NCBI RefSeq assembly: GCF_001592935.1
Contig: NZ_LRDB01000023.1
Coordinates: forward strand, 352,390-416,389
Direction: 5' to 3'
Length of the DNA stretch: 64,000 bases
DNA from: Roseivirga echinicomitans
Lineage (GTDB): Bacteria > Bacteroidota > Bacteroidia > Cytophagales > Cyclobacteriaceae
Shown here: positions 16,790 to 25,914 of the stretch, piece by piece
Layout of the letters: each line of letters starts with the position of its first letter
Position numbering within the stretch: position 1 is the stretch's first letter
Position numbers and translations under genes: made by a program
Notes under the pieces: model-generated
Seen by the model: only the letters and a program-made list of their open reading frames with translations
Told to the model about the DNA's origin: nothing
Databases searched by the model: none

Positions 16790-18319
16790 TTAACTCAGCT
16801 CATCTTCATCGAAGCCTTCCATATCATCAATGGAGAACATACTGCTGAGTAGATCTTTGAAGCGGGTGCCAGTATCTAAAGCAGACTTGCTCAGTTTGCT
16901 ATATTCGGCCAAGCCGTGAAGCACGAACTCCATGAGGAACAGTTGCTCGTCTTTAGATTTCTTAGGATACTTATTCTTTACTAAGTCTGCCAAGCCAGGC
17001 ACAGATAAAAGTGCTTTCTCATATGCTTCGTTAGAAAGATCGTTCAGTAAATCGATCGAACTCCCTTCTCCGAACCAATTGATAATGGCTTTGTAAGGGT
17101 TTTCCGTTTTCTCTCCCTTGTCCTTCTTTTTATCGTCTGGATTTGGGAAGTAATCTAAAAACTGTGTCCGAATGGCCTTGCCCACCAAGTTGTGCGCTAC
17201 TATACCTGGCCCTTCTTGTTCGCCTTCATACACCAACTCTACCTTGCCAGTAATCGCAGGAATGACTCCTACAAAGTCGGAAACACGTACATAAGTTTTC
17301 TTTTCGCCATTCATTAAAGCCCTTCTTTCCGCAGCACTCAATAAATTCTCGTAAGCAGAAATGGTCAGTCGTGCAGAAACCCCACTTTTCTCATCTACAT
17401 ACTCACTATTTCGGGCTTCAATCGCCACTTGCTCAATGAGGTCTTGCGCTATTTCATTCAAGACAATTTTCTCTTTCTGAGCTTCCTTAATGTCTGCTTC
17501 TTGCACCGTAATCTGCTTACCGATCTCCAAAGTTTTTGGATAATGGGTAATAATCTGGCTATCGATACGGTCTTTCAATGGAGTTACAATGCTGCCTCGG
17601 TTGGTATAATCCTCAGGGTTTGCGGTAAACACAAATTGAATATCTAAAGGAAGCCTCAGTTTGAAACCTCTGATTTGGATATCACCTTCTTGCAAAATAT
17701 TGAAAAGTGCCACCTGAATTCTGGCTTGTAAATCGGGCAACTCATTGATGACAAAAATGCCTCTATGCGACCTCGGCACCATGCCGTAATGGATCACACG
17801 CTCATCTGAATAAGGTAATTTTAAAGAGGCAGCCTTGATCGGATCCACATCTCCAATTAAATCGGCAATGGACACATCAGGCGTAGCCAGTTTTTCAGAA
17901 TAACGATCGCTGCGATGGAGCCAAGCAACAGGCGTTTTATCTCCCATTTCCTTTACTTTCTCTAACCCAAACTTGGTGATGGGGTTCAACGGATCATCAT
18001 TCAATTCAGAACCTTCAATGACGGGCACATACTCATCTAAAAGCAAAATCATTTGACGGGCAATTCTGGTTTTGGCTTGCCCTCTCAAGCCCAACAAATT
18101 CATGTTGTGTTTGGAAAGAATGGCGCGCTCCACATCAGGAATTACAGTGTCTTCATAACCCCAAATACCTTCAAAAGTAGGTTCCTTGTTCACCAGTTTT
18201 TTGATCAGGTTATCACGAAGTTCATCCTTTACAGATTTACTTTGATAACCCGCCTTTTTCAAAGCGGCAAGGGTATTTATCTTCAATAATTGATCAGAGG
18301 TCAATTTGTAATAGCTCAT
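16790..18319 (-). CDS. MoxR/magnesium-chelatase-like AAA+ ATPase
   Basis: The 509-residue AAA+ protein has a Walker A motif LGLRGQAKTR near residue 75, a Walker B-like GIFVINELPDL, and ChlI-type landmarks such as FTANPEDYTNRGSIVTPLKDRIDSQI. A long C-terminal helical part with an acidic end follows. The second Walker B position is Asn-Glu instead of Asp-Glu, which I recall as usual for this subfamily. Partnered with a VWA protein, as here, such ATPases act as chaperone-like remodelers that insert metals or assemble complexes. The start at 18319 is one base after the VWA stop codon, indicating translational coupling; the longer frame would overlap the VWA gene by 80 bases. Confidence 0.88.
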   Translation of the reverse strand: MSYYKLTSDQLLKINTLAALKKAGYQSKSVKDELRDNLIKKLVNKEPTFEGIWGYEDTVIPDVERAILSKHNMNLLGLRGQAKTRIARQMILLLDEYVPVIEGSELNDDPLNPITKFGLEKVKEMGDKTPVAWLHRSDRYSEKLATPDVSIADLIGDVDPIKAASLKLPYSDERVIHYGMVPRSHRGIFVINELPDLQARIQVALFNILQEGDIQIRGFKLRLPLDIQFVFTANPEDYTNRGSIVTPLKDRIDSQIITHYPKTLEIGKQITVQEADIKEAQKEKIVLNEIAQDLIEQVAIEARNSEYVDEKSGVSARLTISAYENLLSAAERRALMNGEKKTYVRVSDFVGVIPAITGKVELVYEGEQEGPGIVAHNLVGKAIRTQFLDYFPNPDDKKKDKGEKTENPYKAIINWFGEGSSIDLLNDLSNEAYEKALLSVPGLADLVKNKYPKKSKDEQLFLMEFVLHGLAEYSKLSKSALDTGTRFKDLLSSMFSIDDMEGFDEDELS

Positions 18320-18320
18320 G

Positions 18321-19481
18321 TTAAAATCGTTTACTGCGATTGCGTTTAAAGTCTTCAAAAATAACGTGCCCCAAGCCTTTGAGGCTACTGTAATAGGCAT
18401 TGCCGTTATTGGCTGCGGTAAATTCCTTCACAAATTCCTTCAGATATGGATCTGACGCAATCATAAAAGTGGTAATAGGAATTTGTAATCTCTTACACTG
18501 ACTCGCCAAGTTCAGTGTTTTATTAAAAATCTTTGGGTCGAGCCCAAAGGCGTTCTTGTAGTATTTAATTCCAACTTTCATGCAGGTGGGCTTCCCATCT
18601 GTAATCATGAAAATCTGTTTGTTGGCGTTTTTTCTTCTTCTTAAAATATCCATGGCCAACTCTAGCCCAGCAATGGTATTGGTATGGTAAGGCCCAACTT
18701 GCAGGTAAGGCAAATCCTTGATTTCAATCTGCCAAGCATCGTTCCCAAATACAATCACATCGAGTGTGTCTTTTGGGTATTTGGTTTTGATAAGTTCGGC
18801 CAAGGCCATCGCTACTTTTTTAGCTGGCGTAATTCTGTCTTCCCCATACAAAATCATGGAATGAGAAATATCAATCATCAACACGGTTGAAGTCTGAGTT
18901 TTGTATTCTGTTTCAATGACCTCCAAGTCATTTTCGGTCAGCTTAAACTCTCCGAAACCGTTATTGATTTGCGCGTTGCGAATAGAGTCCGTCATGGCGA
19001 TTTGCTGAAGAGAATCACCAAACTCGAAGGGACGTCTGTCGGTGCCCGTCTCATCTCCTACTCCTGAAAAGGAAGTTTTGTGCTGTCCTTTTCCTGACTT
19101 TTTCAGCTTGCCGAAAATTTCTTCCAAAGAAGATTTTCTGATTTCCTGCCCCGTTTTATCCGTCACCTGAAATTTACCGTCTCCGTTTTGCTCGGTTAGG
19201 TAGCCTTTATCTTTAAGGTCTTCAATAAAATCACCGATGCCATAATTACCATTGGTGATGTTGTATTGCTTATCTAAATTCGTCAACCAGCTGAGGGCTT
19301 CGCCAGCCTCACCTCCTGTAATACTAATCAACTGCAAGAAGATATTCAGTAGGTTGTCAAAGGCCGATTGCCCAGCCGTTTTTTGCGGAATGTATTTTGA
19401 AAATCGATATCCTTTCATGAATGCCTTGACAACGCGATTGATAATGAATTGGTTTAATTTAAGTCTGGTTTCTTTTGGCAA
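18321..19481 (-). CDS. VWA domain protein, partner of the MoxR-like ATPase
   Basis: The 386-residue protein ends in a von Willebrand A domain with a MIDAS motif (MIDISHSM, DxSxS) near residue 200 and a later conserved aspartate region (MITDGKPTCMK). The N-terminal 150 residues are helical with a basic start. No signal peptide or transmembrane helix, so cytosolic. Its stop codon abuts the ATPase start, so the pair is an operon and likely a functional complex like CoxD/CoxE or MoxR/VWA systems. An internal ATG at 19418 (MKGYRFSKYIP) is an equally plausible start, giving 365 residues. The client complex cannot be deduced. Confidence 0.87.
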   Translation of the reverse strand: MPKETRLKLNQFIINRVVKAFMKGYRFSKYIPQKTAGQSAFDNLLNIFLQLISITGGEAGEALSWLTNLDKQYNITNGNYGIGDFIEDLKDKGYLTEQNGDGKFQVTDKTGQEIRKSSLEEIFGKLKKSGKGQHKTSFSGVGDETGTDRRPFEFGDSLQQIAMTDSIRNAQINNGFGEFKLTENDLEVIETEYKTQTSTVLMIDISHSMILYGEDRITPAKKVAMALAELIKTKYPKDTLDVIVFGNDAWQIEIKDLPYLQVGPYHTNTIAGLELAMDILRRRKNANKQIFMITDGKPTCMKVGIKYYKNAFGLDPKIFNKTLNLASQCKRLQIPITTFMIASDPYLKEFVKEFTAANNGNAYYSSLKGLGHVIFEDFKRNRSKRF

Positions 19482-19588
19482 TCTACGACTGTTCTGACCT
19501 AATAAAACTCCAGTTTGGACATCTTAATTATTAGGTAATTACTTACATTTAGTAACCGGTTCAAATAAAAGACGCTTTAGCGAACGGC

Positions 19589-19596
19589 TAATTTTG
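19589..19596 (+). promoter_or_regulatory. Bacteroidota -7 promoter element (TAATTTTG)
   Basis: An exact TAnnTTTG match 35 bases before the lipoprotein start at 19631, giving a leader of about 28 bases. No good -33 TTTG lies at the expected spacing. Confidence 0.42.
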
Positions 19597-19630
19597 CCTT
19601 CCTTTGCTTAACTTTTATAACATAAACTGA

Positions 19631-20077
19631 ATGAAACTCACTAAACTGCTCTTTTTCGGCCTCGCACTTTGCGCAATGTCTTCTTGTTCTAAAACCAACA
19701 ATGCTGAATTCATTATTGGCGAATGGTACAACGAATCCATGATCGTCACCATAGACCATGGTAAACCAGAAGAGACGGCCTTCAAAGTGCCTATTGGTAG
19801 CTGGGAAGAGATTCTCGGCATTAAACCCATTTTAACCACCTACACAATTGACGGAAATTATACTTCTATCTATACCGATCTATCTGGGGAAGTATCCATG
19901 GAAACTTTCGGTACATGGGAAGTAAAAGGCGACAGTATTTACCTTACGGAAAATGACATCACCACTGCTTACAAATTTGTGTGGATGGATGGCAAGGCAG
20001 AGTTTACAGGTTTTTTGGACTGGGATGAAGATGGTCTGCCAGATGATTTGTATTCGGGCATTCAAATCAAGAAATGA
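19631..20077 (+). CDS. Small lipoprotein, lipocalin-like
   Basis: A 148-residue predicted lipoprotein: hydrophobic N-terminus and lipobox ending CAMSSC at about residue 19. The remainder has GEWYNESMIVTI near the start and several short strands (SIYTDLSGEVSMETFGTWEVKGDSIYLT), a pattern like the lipocalin-like DUF domains widespread in Bacteroidota. The C-terminus contains DWDEDGLPDD, an acidic loop that could bind calcium. It precedes the DUF1761 gene by 23 bases and may be co-transcribed with it. No function is assigned. Confidence 0.75.
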   Translation: MKLTKLLFFGLALCAMSSCSKTNNAEFIIGEWYNESMIVTIDHGKPEETAFKVPIGSWEEILGIKPILTTYTIDGNYTSIYTDLSGEVSMETFGTWEVKGDSIYLTENDITTAYKFVWMDGKAEFTGFLDWDEDGLPDDLYSGIQIKK

Positions 20078-20100
20078 TTTTTTAACCAAATTAATAAACT

Positions 20101-20517
20101 ATGGACATTTCAAACATCAATTGGTTGGCGGTTGTCGTATCGACAGTGGCCTATTTTGCACTAGGCGCTATATGGTATGGCCCTCTTTTCGGCAAAGCGT
20201 GGCAGCGAGGCAATGGTCTCTCTGATGAAGAACTCAAGAAAGGTAATATGGGAAAGCTATTCGGTAGCGCTCTGATTCTTTCATTTGTGGTAAGTTTTGG
20301 AATGGCCATGTTTTTTTATGGTTTTGGTGAAAACCCAGATATGGATGCCACAATGGGTGGAATGATGGGCTTAATGACAGGCCTATTCTTTATTATTCCT
20401 TCTACCGCGTTAAATTATAATTTCGCTAGAAAAGGAGTTGGTCTAATCATGATTGATTCACTCTATCACACCATCGCCTTTACCATTATCGGTGTCATTT
20501 TAGGCATTTGGAAGTAA
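20101..20517 (+). CDS. DUF1761 family membrane protein
   Basis: A 138-residue integral membrane protein with four predicted helices. The N-terminal INWLAVVVSTVAYFALGAIWYGPLFGKAW is the family signature (WYxPLFGKxW), and the C-terminal SLYHTIAFTIIGVILGIW is also typical. DUF1761 proteins are small inner-membrane proteins of unknown function. A run of methionines and glycines (MGGMMGLMTG) forms the start of helix three. Terminator-like hairpin follows at 20557-20603. Confidence 0.88.
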   Translation: MDISNINWLAVVVSTVAYFALGAIWYGPLFGKAWQRGNGLSDEELKKGNMGKLFGSALILSFVVSFGMAMFFYGFGENPDMDATMGGMMGLMTGLFFIIPSTALNYNFARKGVGLIMIDSLYHTIAFTIIGVILGIWK

Positions 20518-20556
20518 TCAAACACGTTAAAAACAGCACAATAAATAACAAATCCC

Positions 20557-20603
20557 AAAGCCCATGCGTTTAGGTTGTCATCACCTAAACATTCATGGGC
20601 TTT
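20557..20603 (+). terminator. Long hairpin after the DUF1761 gene
   Basis: Two nested stems, AAAGCCCATG/CATGGGCTTT outside and GTTTAGGT/ACCTAAAC inside, form an extended hairpin. Its T-tract is short (TTT then AAATCG), so termination may be moderate. Confidence 0.7.
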
Positions 20604-20704
20604 AAATCGTCTTGGATGTGACTAAAAAAATTATTGTACTCGATGGTCATCTCGGGAACTAACTGAGCAATTTTTTTATTTAGGTATGGTCAAACAACTC
20701 AGAC

Positions 20705-20872
20705 ATGAAAAATCAGAAACAACAAACACTACCTGTTGCCTACAAACAAGGCTGGCAGATAGCCCAAGCCGAAGATGAAATGTTCACTCAAATTAATAAC
20801 CGATTGAAGTCTATAAAGGCCATCAACAAATTAAAACGTGGTGAGCTTTTTTTAGAGGTAATTGAGAGCTGA
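20705..20872 (+). CDS. Possible 55-residue protein
   Basis: An ATG frame encoding MKNQKQQTLPVAYKQGWQ... ending KRGELFLEVIES. It is charged, has no membrane helix or signal, and fits the space between the DUF1761 hairpin and the convergent epimerase-like gene (12 bases from that gene's stop). Codon use is natural and the upstream region is AT-rich with a TATTTAGG stretch that loosely resembles a -7 element. I do not recognise a family. It may be a genuine small protein or chance. Confidence 0.4.
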   Translation: MKNQKQQTLPVAYKQGWQIAQAEDEMFTQINNRLKSIKAINKLKRGELFLEVIES

Positions 20873-20884
20873 ATTAGCTTCTCA

Positions 20885-21685
20885 TTAAAAATCCAGAGGA
20901 CTCGGTTTTAAGAAGCTATACCCTAGGTCAGTAAGCTTTTTCCCCGACACTTTTTTAGAATCAATAAGTTCAGGCGCCTCCCAAATGGGTTGGTCAAAGT
21001 TATGCTTATGCGCCATGGATTCGTGTACTTCTTTGCGTGTTGGGTGTTCTGGGCAAACTAAATTGAGTGTGCCCTCTTCTAGCAAATCACCCTTTATTAA
21101 TTGCTGAATAATATTGATGACGTCATCGCGATGAATGTAATTAACTGGTGTAATGGCTCCTGATGTGGCCTTGTCTGCAAACCACTTTCCTGGAATTCTG
21201 TCTTCGCCCATTAAGCCTCCACAACGGAGAACAGTAAGTTTAGCCTCCACATGGCGAATTTCTCTTTCACCATATACCACCGCTTTTGTCGATCCATTTT
21301 CTAAATCGAAATCGGTAGTTTCGGTCACCCAACCCTCTGTATTAGGGTAATATGAGGTGGAACTCACAAAGATCACTCTGGGCACCTTGTGCTGATCCAC
21401 CAAGTATTTCAGGTACTTGATTTGTTCGCCATAAAACTCAGGCGTATTTCTTTTTCTCCCTGGGGGAATATTAATAACGAGTACATCGGTTTGAAAAAGG
21501 GCGTTGAAATCTTCGCCCATAGGCATGGGGTCCATTTTGAGTAAAAACGGACTAATTCCTGCATTGGAAAGCGAATCGAATTTTTCTTTTGAAGTAGTAC
21601 TGCCCAATACAGAAAAGCCTTCTTCAGATAATTTCTTTCCTAAAGCCAAGCCTAACCAACCACAACCAACGATACTCACTTTCAT
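20885..21685 (-). CDS. NAD(P)-binding epimerase/SDR-like protein (YeeZ type)
   Basis: The 266-residue protein starts with a Rossmann motif, VSIVGCGWLGLALG (GxGxxG at 7-12), and has VIFVSSTSYYPNTEGWVTE in the middle, where extended SDRs keep their catalytic serine and tyrosine. The C-terminal third contains NYIHRDDVINII, typical of sugar-nucleotide epimerase relatives. The family (YeeZ-like) is usually annotated as NAD-dependent epimerase with no defined substrate. The gene starts 11 bases after bshA on the same strand, so it is probably part of the bshA transcript; a role in thiol or sugar metabolism is only suggested by this. Confidence 0.85.
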   Translation of the reverse strand: MKVSIVGCGWLGLALGKKLSEEGFSVLGSTTSKEKFDSLSNAGISPFLLKMDPMPMGEDFNALFQTDVLVINIPPGRKRNTPEFYGEQIKYLKYLVDQHKVPRVIFVSSTSYYPNTEGWVTETTDFDLENGSTKAVVYGEREIRHVEAKLTVLRCGGLMGEDRIPGKWFADKATSGAITPVNYIHRDDVINIIQQLIKGDLLEEGTLNLVCPEHPTRKEVHESMAHKHNFDQPIWEAPELIDSKKVSGKKLTDLGYSFLKPSPLDF

Positions 21686-21696
21686 TCGGAGTTCTT

Positions 21697-22839
21697 TTAG
21701 ACCGTGGCCTTCGCTTTCATTTCAGCAACTACCTTTTCGTAATATGCTTCGTACTGTGGAAGAATGTTCGTGATATCGAAATCCTTAGCTCTTTTTAGCG
21801 CATTTGTTTTGAAAGTCGGTAAATTTTCGTCCTTCAGAATATGCAGGGCATTTTTCGTCATGTCCTCCACGTCACCAATTGGCGACACAAAGCCTGTTAC
21901 ACCATGAAGGTTCAACTCAGGAATACCACCCGCATCAGAAGTCACCAATGGCACTTCGCAAGCCATGGCCTCTAAAGCAGATAAACCAAAGCTTTCCTTT
22001 TCAGAAGGCATTAAGAATAAATCGGCAACAGAAAGCACTTCTTGCACCGCCTCTAATTTCCCTAAGAATCTTACTTCGTCATAAATACCTAGGTCACGGC
22101 AAAGCGTTTCGATATGACTTCTTTCTGGGCCATCGCCTACCAAAAGCAAACGCGCAGGTATTTGTTCTTGAATCTTATGGAACACTTTCACCACATCGTC
22201 AATACGCTTTACTTTTCTAAAGTTTGACGTGTGAACAATCAGCTTTTCCCCATTAGGGCAGATGGCTGTTTTAAAGTGTTCTTTACGTTGCTTCTTGAAT
22301 TTTTCTAAATCGATAAAATTGGGAATCACCTCAATTTCACGTCTAATGTTGAAATGCTTGTAGGTATCTTTCTTTAAATCTTCAGAAACCGAAGTAACGC
22401 CATCCGACTGGTTGATGCTATAGGTTACCACAGGCTCATACGATGGATCTTTACCCACCAAAGTAATGTCTGTACCGTGCAAAGTTGTAATCACTGGAAT
22501 TTCAATGCCTTGATCTTTCAGGATTTGCTTTGCCAACACCGCAGCCGAAGCGTGTGGAATTGCATAATGCACATGCAGCAAATCAAGCTTTTCGTATTTC
22601 ACTACGTCCACCATTTTACTGGCCAATGCGAGTTCGTAAGGAGGGAATTTGAAAAGTGGATAGGAACGAATGTTTACTTCGTGATAAAAGAGGTTCTCGT
22701 TAAAGAAGTCCAACCTAGTAGGTTGAGAATAGGTAATAAAATGAATTTTATATCCCTTTTTAGCCAGCCCTATTCCTAGTTCTGTAGCTACAACTCCCGA
22801 ACCACCAAAGGTTGGGTAACACACGATTCCAATATTCAT
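21697..22839 (-). CDS. bshA: N-acetyl-alpha-D-glucosaminyl L-malate synthase
   Basis: Retaining GT4 glycosyltransferase that joins UDP-GlcNAc to L-malate, the first step of bacillithiol synthesis. The 380-residue length and the motifs MNIGIVCYPTFGGSGVVATELG at the N-terminus, HAIPHASAAVLAKQ near residue 97, and EKESFGLSALEAMACEVPLVTSDAGGIPE near 280-310 (nucleotide-sugar binding) are characteristic of BshA. Cytosolic. It lies 38 bases after the GH3/beta-lactamase gene and 11 bases before the epimerase-like gene; bshB and bshC are not in this window. Confidence 0.94.
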   Translation of the reverse strand: MNIGIVCYPTFGGSGVVATELGIGLAKKGYKIHFITYSQPTRLDFFNENLFYHEVNIRSYPLFKFPPYELALASKMVDVVKYEKLDLLHVHYAIPHASAAVLAKQILKDQGIEIPVITTLHGTDITLVGKDPSYEPVVTYSINQSDGVTSVSEDLKKDTYKHFNIRREIEVIPNFIDLEKFKKQRKEHFKTAICPNGEKLIVHTSNFRKVKRIDDVVKVFHKIQEQIPARLLLVGDGPERSHIETLCRDLGIYDEVRFLGKLEAVQEVLSVADLFLMPSEKESFGLSALEAMACEVPLVTSDAGGIPELNLHGVTGFVSPIGDVEDMTKNALHILKDENLPTFKTNALKRAKDFDITNILPQYEAYYEKVVAEMKAKATV

Positions 22840-22877
22840 TAATTCTAGCGCTTTAAAGCCAACTTTCTTTCAACTGG

Positions 22878-25805
22878 TTAGTCTTTATTAAAGTTCCAGA
22901 TCGACTCGTAGATTAAATCTTGAATTTTGGTACGGATATTCCACTGAATCAGTTTTGCATTTTCTGCATTCGGATAAACCCTATTCGCAAGGAAGACATA
23001 TACTAGCTCCTGCTCAGGGTCAGCCCAAACCGCAGTACCCGTAAAGCCAGAGTGCCCAAAAGTAGATGCTGAGGCATAACGTGAGGTTGGCCCTTCATCT
23101 TTGCCCACAATTGGTTTATCCCAGCCCATTCCTCTGCGATTATCTTCGGTTTGTTGATTGGTAAAAGCAGGAATGGTATTTAAATCATAATATTTCTGAC
23201 CTCCATACTGGCCCAATTGTAAATGCATTTGCATAAGAACGGCCAAATCGAGGGCATTAGAAAACAGACCCGCATGTCCAGCTATTCCGCCAAACATAGC
23301 AGCACCTTGGTCGTGCACAGTTCCTCTCAATAAAGTTTTTCTGAAAAGGTTATCGTCTTCGGTTGGGGCAATTTCTTGTAGAAAGCCTTTTTCGGTAGGC
23401 AAATACCCCATGGTTTGTAAACCAAGTGGGGCATAAAGTCTGTCGTTCAAGAAACTATCGAAGGGTTTGTTTAAAATATTTTCGGCCAATTTGTAAAAGA
23501 AATAATAACCCATATCCGAATAGAGGTAATCGTACTTCTCTTCACCTCTAGGCATTTTTCTCAGGTCCGCATCAATCACCCATTTCCAAAGTGAATCAGC
23601 CAAGGCTGGGCTTCCATACATATGGTCGGCAACAGTAGAATTATAACTCGGGCCCGGAGTCTCGCTATAATAGGCCTGATCTAAAACGCCATTGTCCACC
23701 GTTCTTTTCCAAAACGGAATGAAAGGTTGAAGTCCAGCCTGATGCAAAAGCACATCCCGAATGACTAAGTCTTCCTTGTTCGTCCCTTTCACTTCGGGCA
23801 AGTAATCGCCCAATGTTTTATTCATGTCGATGAGGCCGTTTTCGTTGAGGTACATCAGCACCTGAACACTGGCCATCACTTTGGTGATTGAAGCCAAATC
23901 GTACATGGTTTCATCATCTACAGCGATGAGACTGTCGTAGGTTTGATAACCATAATTCTTACTGAAGATCACTTTCCCTTTTCTGGCTACCATCACTTGA
24001 CCTCCAGGGGTCGCTTTTCCGTCAATTGCTTTTTTCATAAAGGCATCAATACCTTTCAATGTTTCAGAGTCCATCCCCACTTCCTCTGGTAATCCAAAGC
24101 TCAAACGAGACGCGGTCATCGTCTTAATTCCTGTGCCATTTTTAAAGCTGCCAGTGGTTACTGGTAATTTACCTTCGGCACGAAGTGCTCCAAAAATGAT
24201 TTGCGGAGCAATATTTCTTGTAATTTCATTGTCTTCGTAAGTGCAAATAATATTCTTCACCCCATCAAAAAATTGAAGCCCATAAGCATTGCCAAATGCC
24301 ACAACGATGACATTGGTTTTGGCCTGCAAATCACGAATGAACTGAACTTCATCCGACTTTACGCCATGTTGATCTTTGGTTGAATTGGTAATTCCACCGT
24401 AGCCAACAACCACCGTATTGTAAGAAGAAAGCGACTCTAATAAAGACTGATAAGTTGTTCCCGCCTTAAAGTGATCGAATTTAGCATACTTACTTAGCGT
24501 GTTCTGAAACTCTTGATTATCAGCTATACCAAAGTTCAGTGAGGCAAACTTGGTGCTGTCCAGTCTAATGATTGGTAAAAGCTCATCTGTATTATCTACC
24601 ACCGTCATCGCTTTCTGGTAAAGTATGCGATTCAACATTTCAGCATAACTGGTGTTAATGCGCTCGGTAAGGTTATCGGTAGAAATTGGTTCAACCTTAG
24701 AAAGCCCCATCCAATATTTAGCCTCCAAAATTCTTCTGACCCGATAATCCAAAGAGGCTTGAGTCAAATCTCCTTTTTTGATGGCCTTCTTTACTTGATC
24801 AATGCCCTTGGCTACATCTAAAGGAAAAAGGATAATGTCGTTGCCAGCCATCAAAGCGCGTACATCAGCTTCGCCAGGTTCGTAATATTTTGCCACGCCC
24901 TGCATGTTCATGGCATCGGTAAAGGCCAAGCCGTCAAAGCCAAGTTCATTTTTCAGAAGGTCGGTTACTACTTTTTTTGAAAGTGTAGTGGGGGTTTTCT
25001 CTCGGCTGTCATAAGCGGGAATTTGCAAATGTGCCACCATTACACTCATCAAACTATCTTTCATTAAAGCCTTAAAAGGGTAAAGCTCAATGTCATTCAT
25101 CCGCTCCTTGCTCTGGTTAATCACTGGCAAATCCGCATGAGAATCAACATCCGTATCGCCATGACCAGGGAAGTGCTTAGCGTTGGCCATAATGCCAAAA
25201 TCTTGCATGCCCTTCATGTAGGCCACACCTTTTTCAGCCACATTGAATTTATTTTCACCAAAAGACCGATAGCCAATTACTGGGTTCTTAGGATTCACAT
25301 TTACATCGACTACTGGCGCGAAGTTGATGTGCATATTCAATTGCTTGAACTGATTGGCTACTTCCTTGCCCATTTCATAAATCAGTCGGTTATCTTGAAT
25401 CGCGCCTAAAGTCATTTGCTTCGGAAAGTCCATAATACTGTCCAGTCGCATGCCTATCCCCCATTCTGCATCCATAGCAATGGCCAATGGCACTTTGGCT
25501 TTTGCCTGAAAGCGGTTGGTAAGGTTGGCTTGTCTGCCTGCTCCTCCTTGAAAGAAGATTAAACCACCAATGTTGTATTTAGAAATCTGGGCATCGATTT
25601 CAGCAAAATGCTTTTCATCTAGGTTAGAATAAGCCGCCACCATAAAAAGTTGGCCCAGTCTTTCTTCTGGAGTCATGCTATTGAAAACACTATCGGCCCA
25701 AGCTTTTTGGCTTACGGTATCTATTTTTGAATAGATCTTTTGAGCACTAGCGGCTGCAACAAAAAGGGTGAGTAGAAGAAAGGTGTAAGTAACTTTTTTA
25801 AGCAT
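22878..25805 (-). CDS. GH3 beta-N-acetylglucosaminidase-like / class C beta-lactamase-like fusion
   Basis: A 975-residue exported two-enzyme protein. After a signal peptide (TYTFLLLTLFVAAASA), residues about 35-390 form a family 3 glycoside hydrolase of the NagZ type, with KHFPGHGDTDVDSHADLP at 210-227 (histidine of the catalytic dyad) and the nucleophile Asp in AFTDAMNMQG near 316. A linker domain (about 420-580) follows. The C-terminal third is a serine hydrolase of the AmpC/DD-peptidase fold, with SITK near residue 640, YSD as the YxN-type motif, and HSGFTGT near the end. The combination suggests joint cleavage of peptidoglycan-derived sugar and peptide parts in the periplasm. The start was moved in from 25910 to the signal peptide. 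Confidence 0.92.
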   Translation of the reverse strand: MLKKVTYTFLLLTLFVAAASAQKIYSKIDTVSQKAWADSVFNSMTPEERLGQLFMVAAYSNLDEKHFAEIDAQISKYNIGGLIFFQGGAGRQANLTNRFQAKAKVPLAIAMDAEWGIGMRLDSIMDFPKQMTLGAIQDNRLIYEMGKEVANQFKQLNMHINFAPVVDVNVNPKNPVIGYRSFGENKFNVAEKGVAYMKGMQDFGIMANAKHFPGHGDTDVDSHADLPVINQSKERMNDIELYPFKALMKDSLMSVMVAHLQIPAYDSREKTPTTLSKKVVTDLLKNELGFDGLAFTDAMNMQGVAKYYEPGEADVRALMAGNDIILFPLDVAKGIDQVKKAIKKGDLTQASLDYRVRRILEAKYWMGLSKVEPISTDNLTERINTSYAEMLNRILYQKAMTVVDNTDELLPIIRLDSTKFASLNFGIADNQEFQNTLSKYAKFDHFKAGTTYQSLLESLSSYNTVVVGYGGITNSTKDQHGVKSDEVQFIRDLQAKTNVIVVAFGNAYGLQFFDGVKNIICTYEDNEITRNIAPQIIFGALRAEGKLPVTTGSFKNGTGIKTMTASRLSFGLPEEVGMDSETLKGIDAFMKKAIDGKATPGGQVMVARKGKVIFSKNYGYQTYDSLIAVDDETMYDLASITKVMASVQVLMYLNENGLIDMNKTLGDYLPEVKGTNKEDLVIRDVLLHQAGLQPFIPFWKRTVDNGVLDQAYYSETPGPSYNSTVADHMYGSPALADSLWKWVIDADLRKMPRGEEKYDYLYSDMGYYFFYKLAENILNKPFDSFLNDRLYAPLGLQTMGYLPTEKGFLQEIAPTEDDNLFRKTLLRGTVHDQGAAMFGGIAGHAGLFSNALDLAVLMQMHLQLGQYGGQKYYDLNTIPAFTNQQTEDNRRGMGWDKPIVGKDEGPTSRYASASTFGHSGFTGTAVWADPEQELVYVFLANRVYPNAENAKLIQWNIRTKIQDLIYESIWNFNKD

Positions 25806-25827
25806 TATGCCGTAATTTTTAGTTATA

Positions 25828-25848
25828 GCAAATAAACTATAAATTTGC
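25828..25848. promoter_or_regulatory. Divergent promoter region with inverted GCAAAT
   Basis: TAAATTTG at 25840-25847 is an exact TAnnTTTG element pointing to the plus-strand gene at 25915. GCAAAT (25828-25833) and ATTTGC (25843-25848) make an inverted repeat, so a near-match (TTTATTTG) points to the minus-strand fusion gene. Confidence 0.42.
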
Positions 25849-25914
25849 TCATGGTGCATTTTATAGCGAAATTCTTTGCGGTATAAAGAACGCCAAATTA
25901 TAAGAAACAATATT

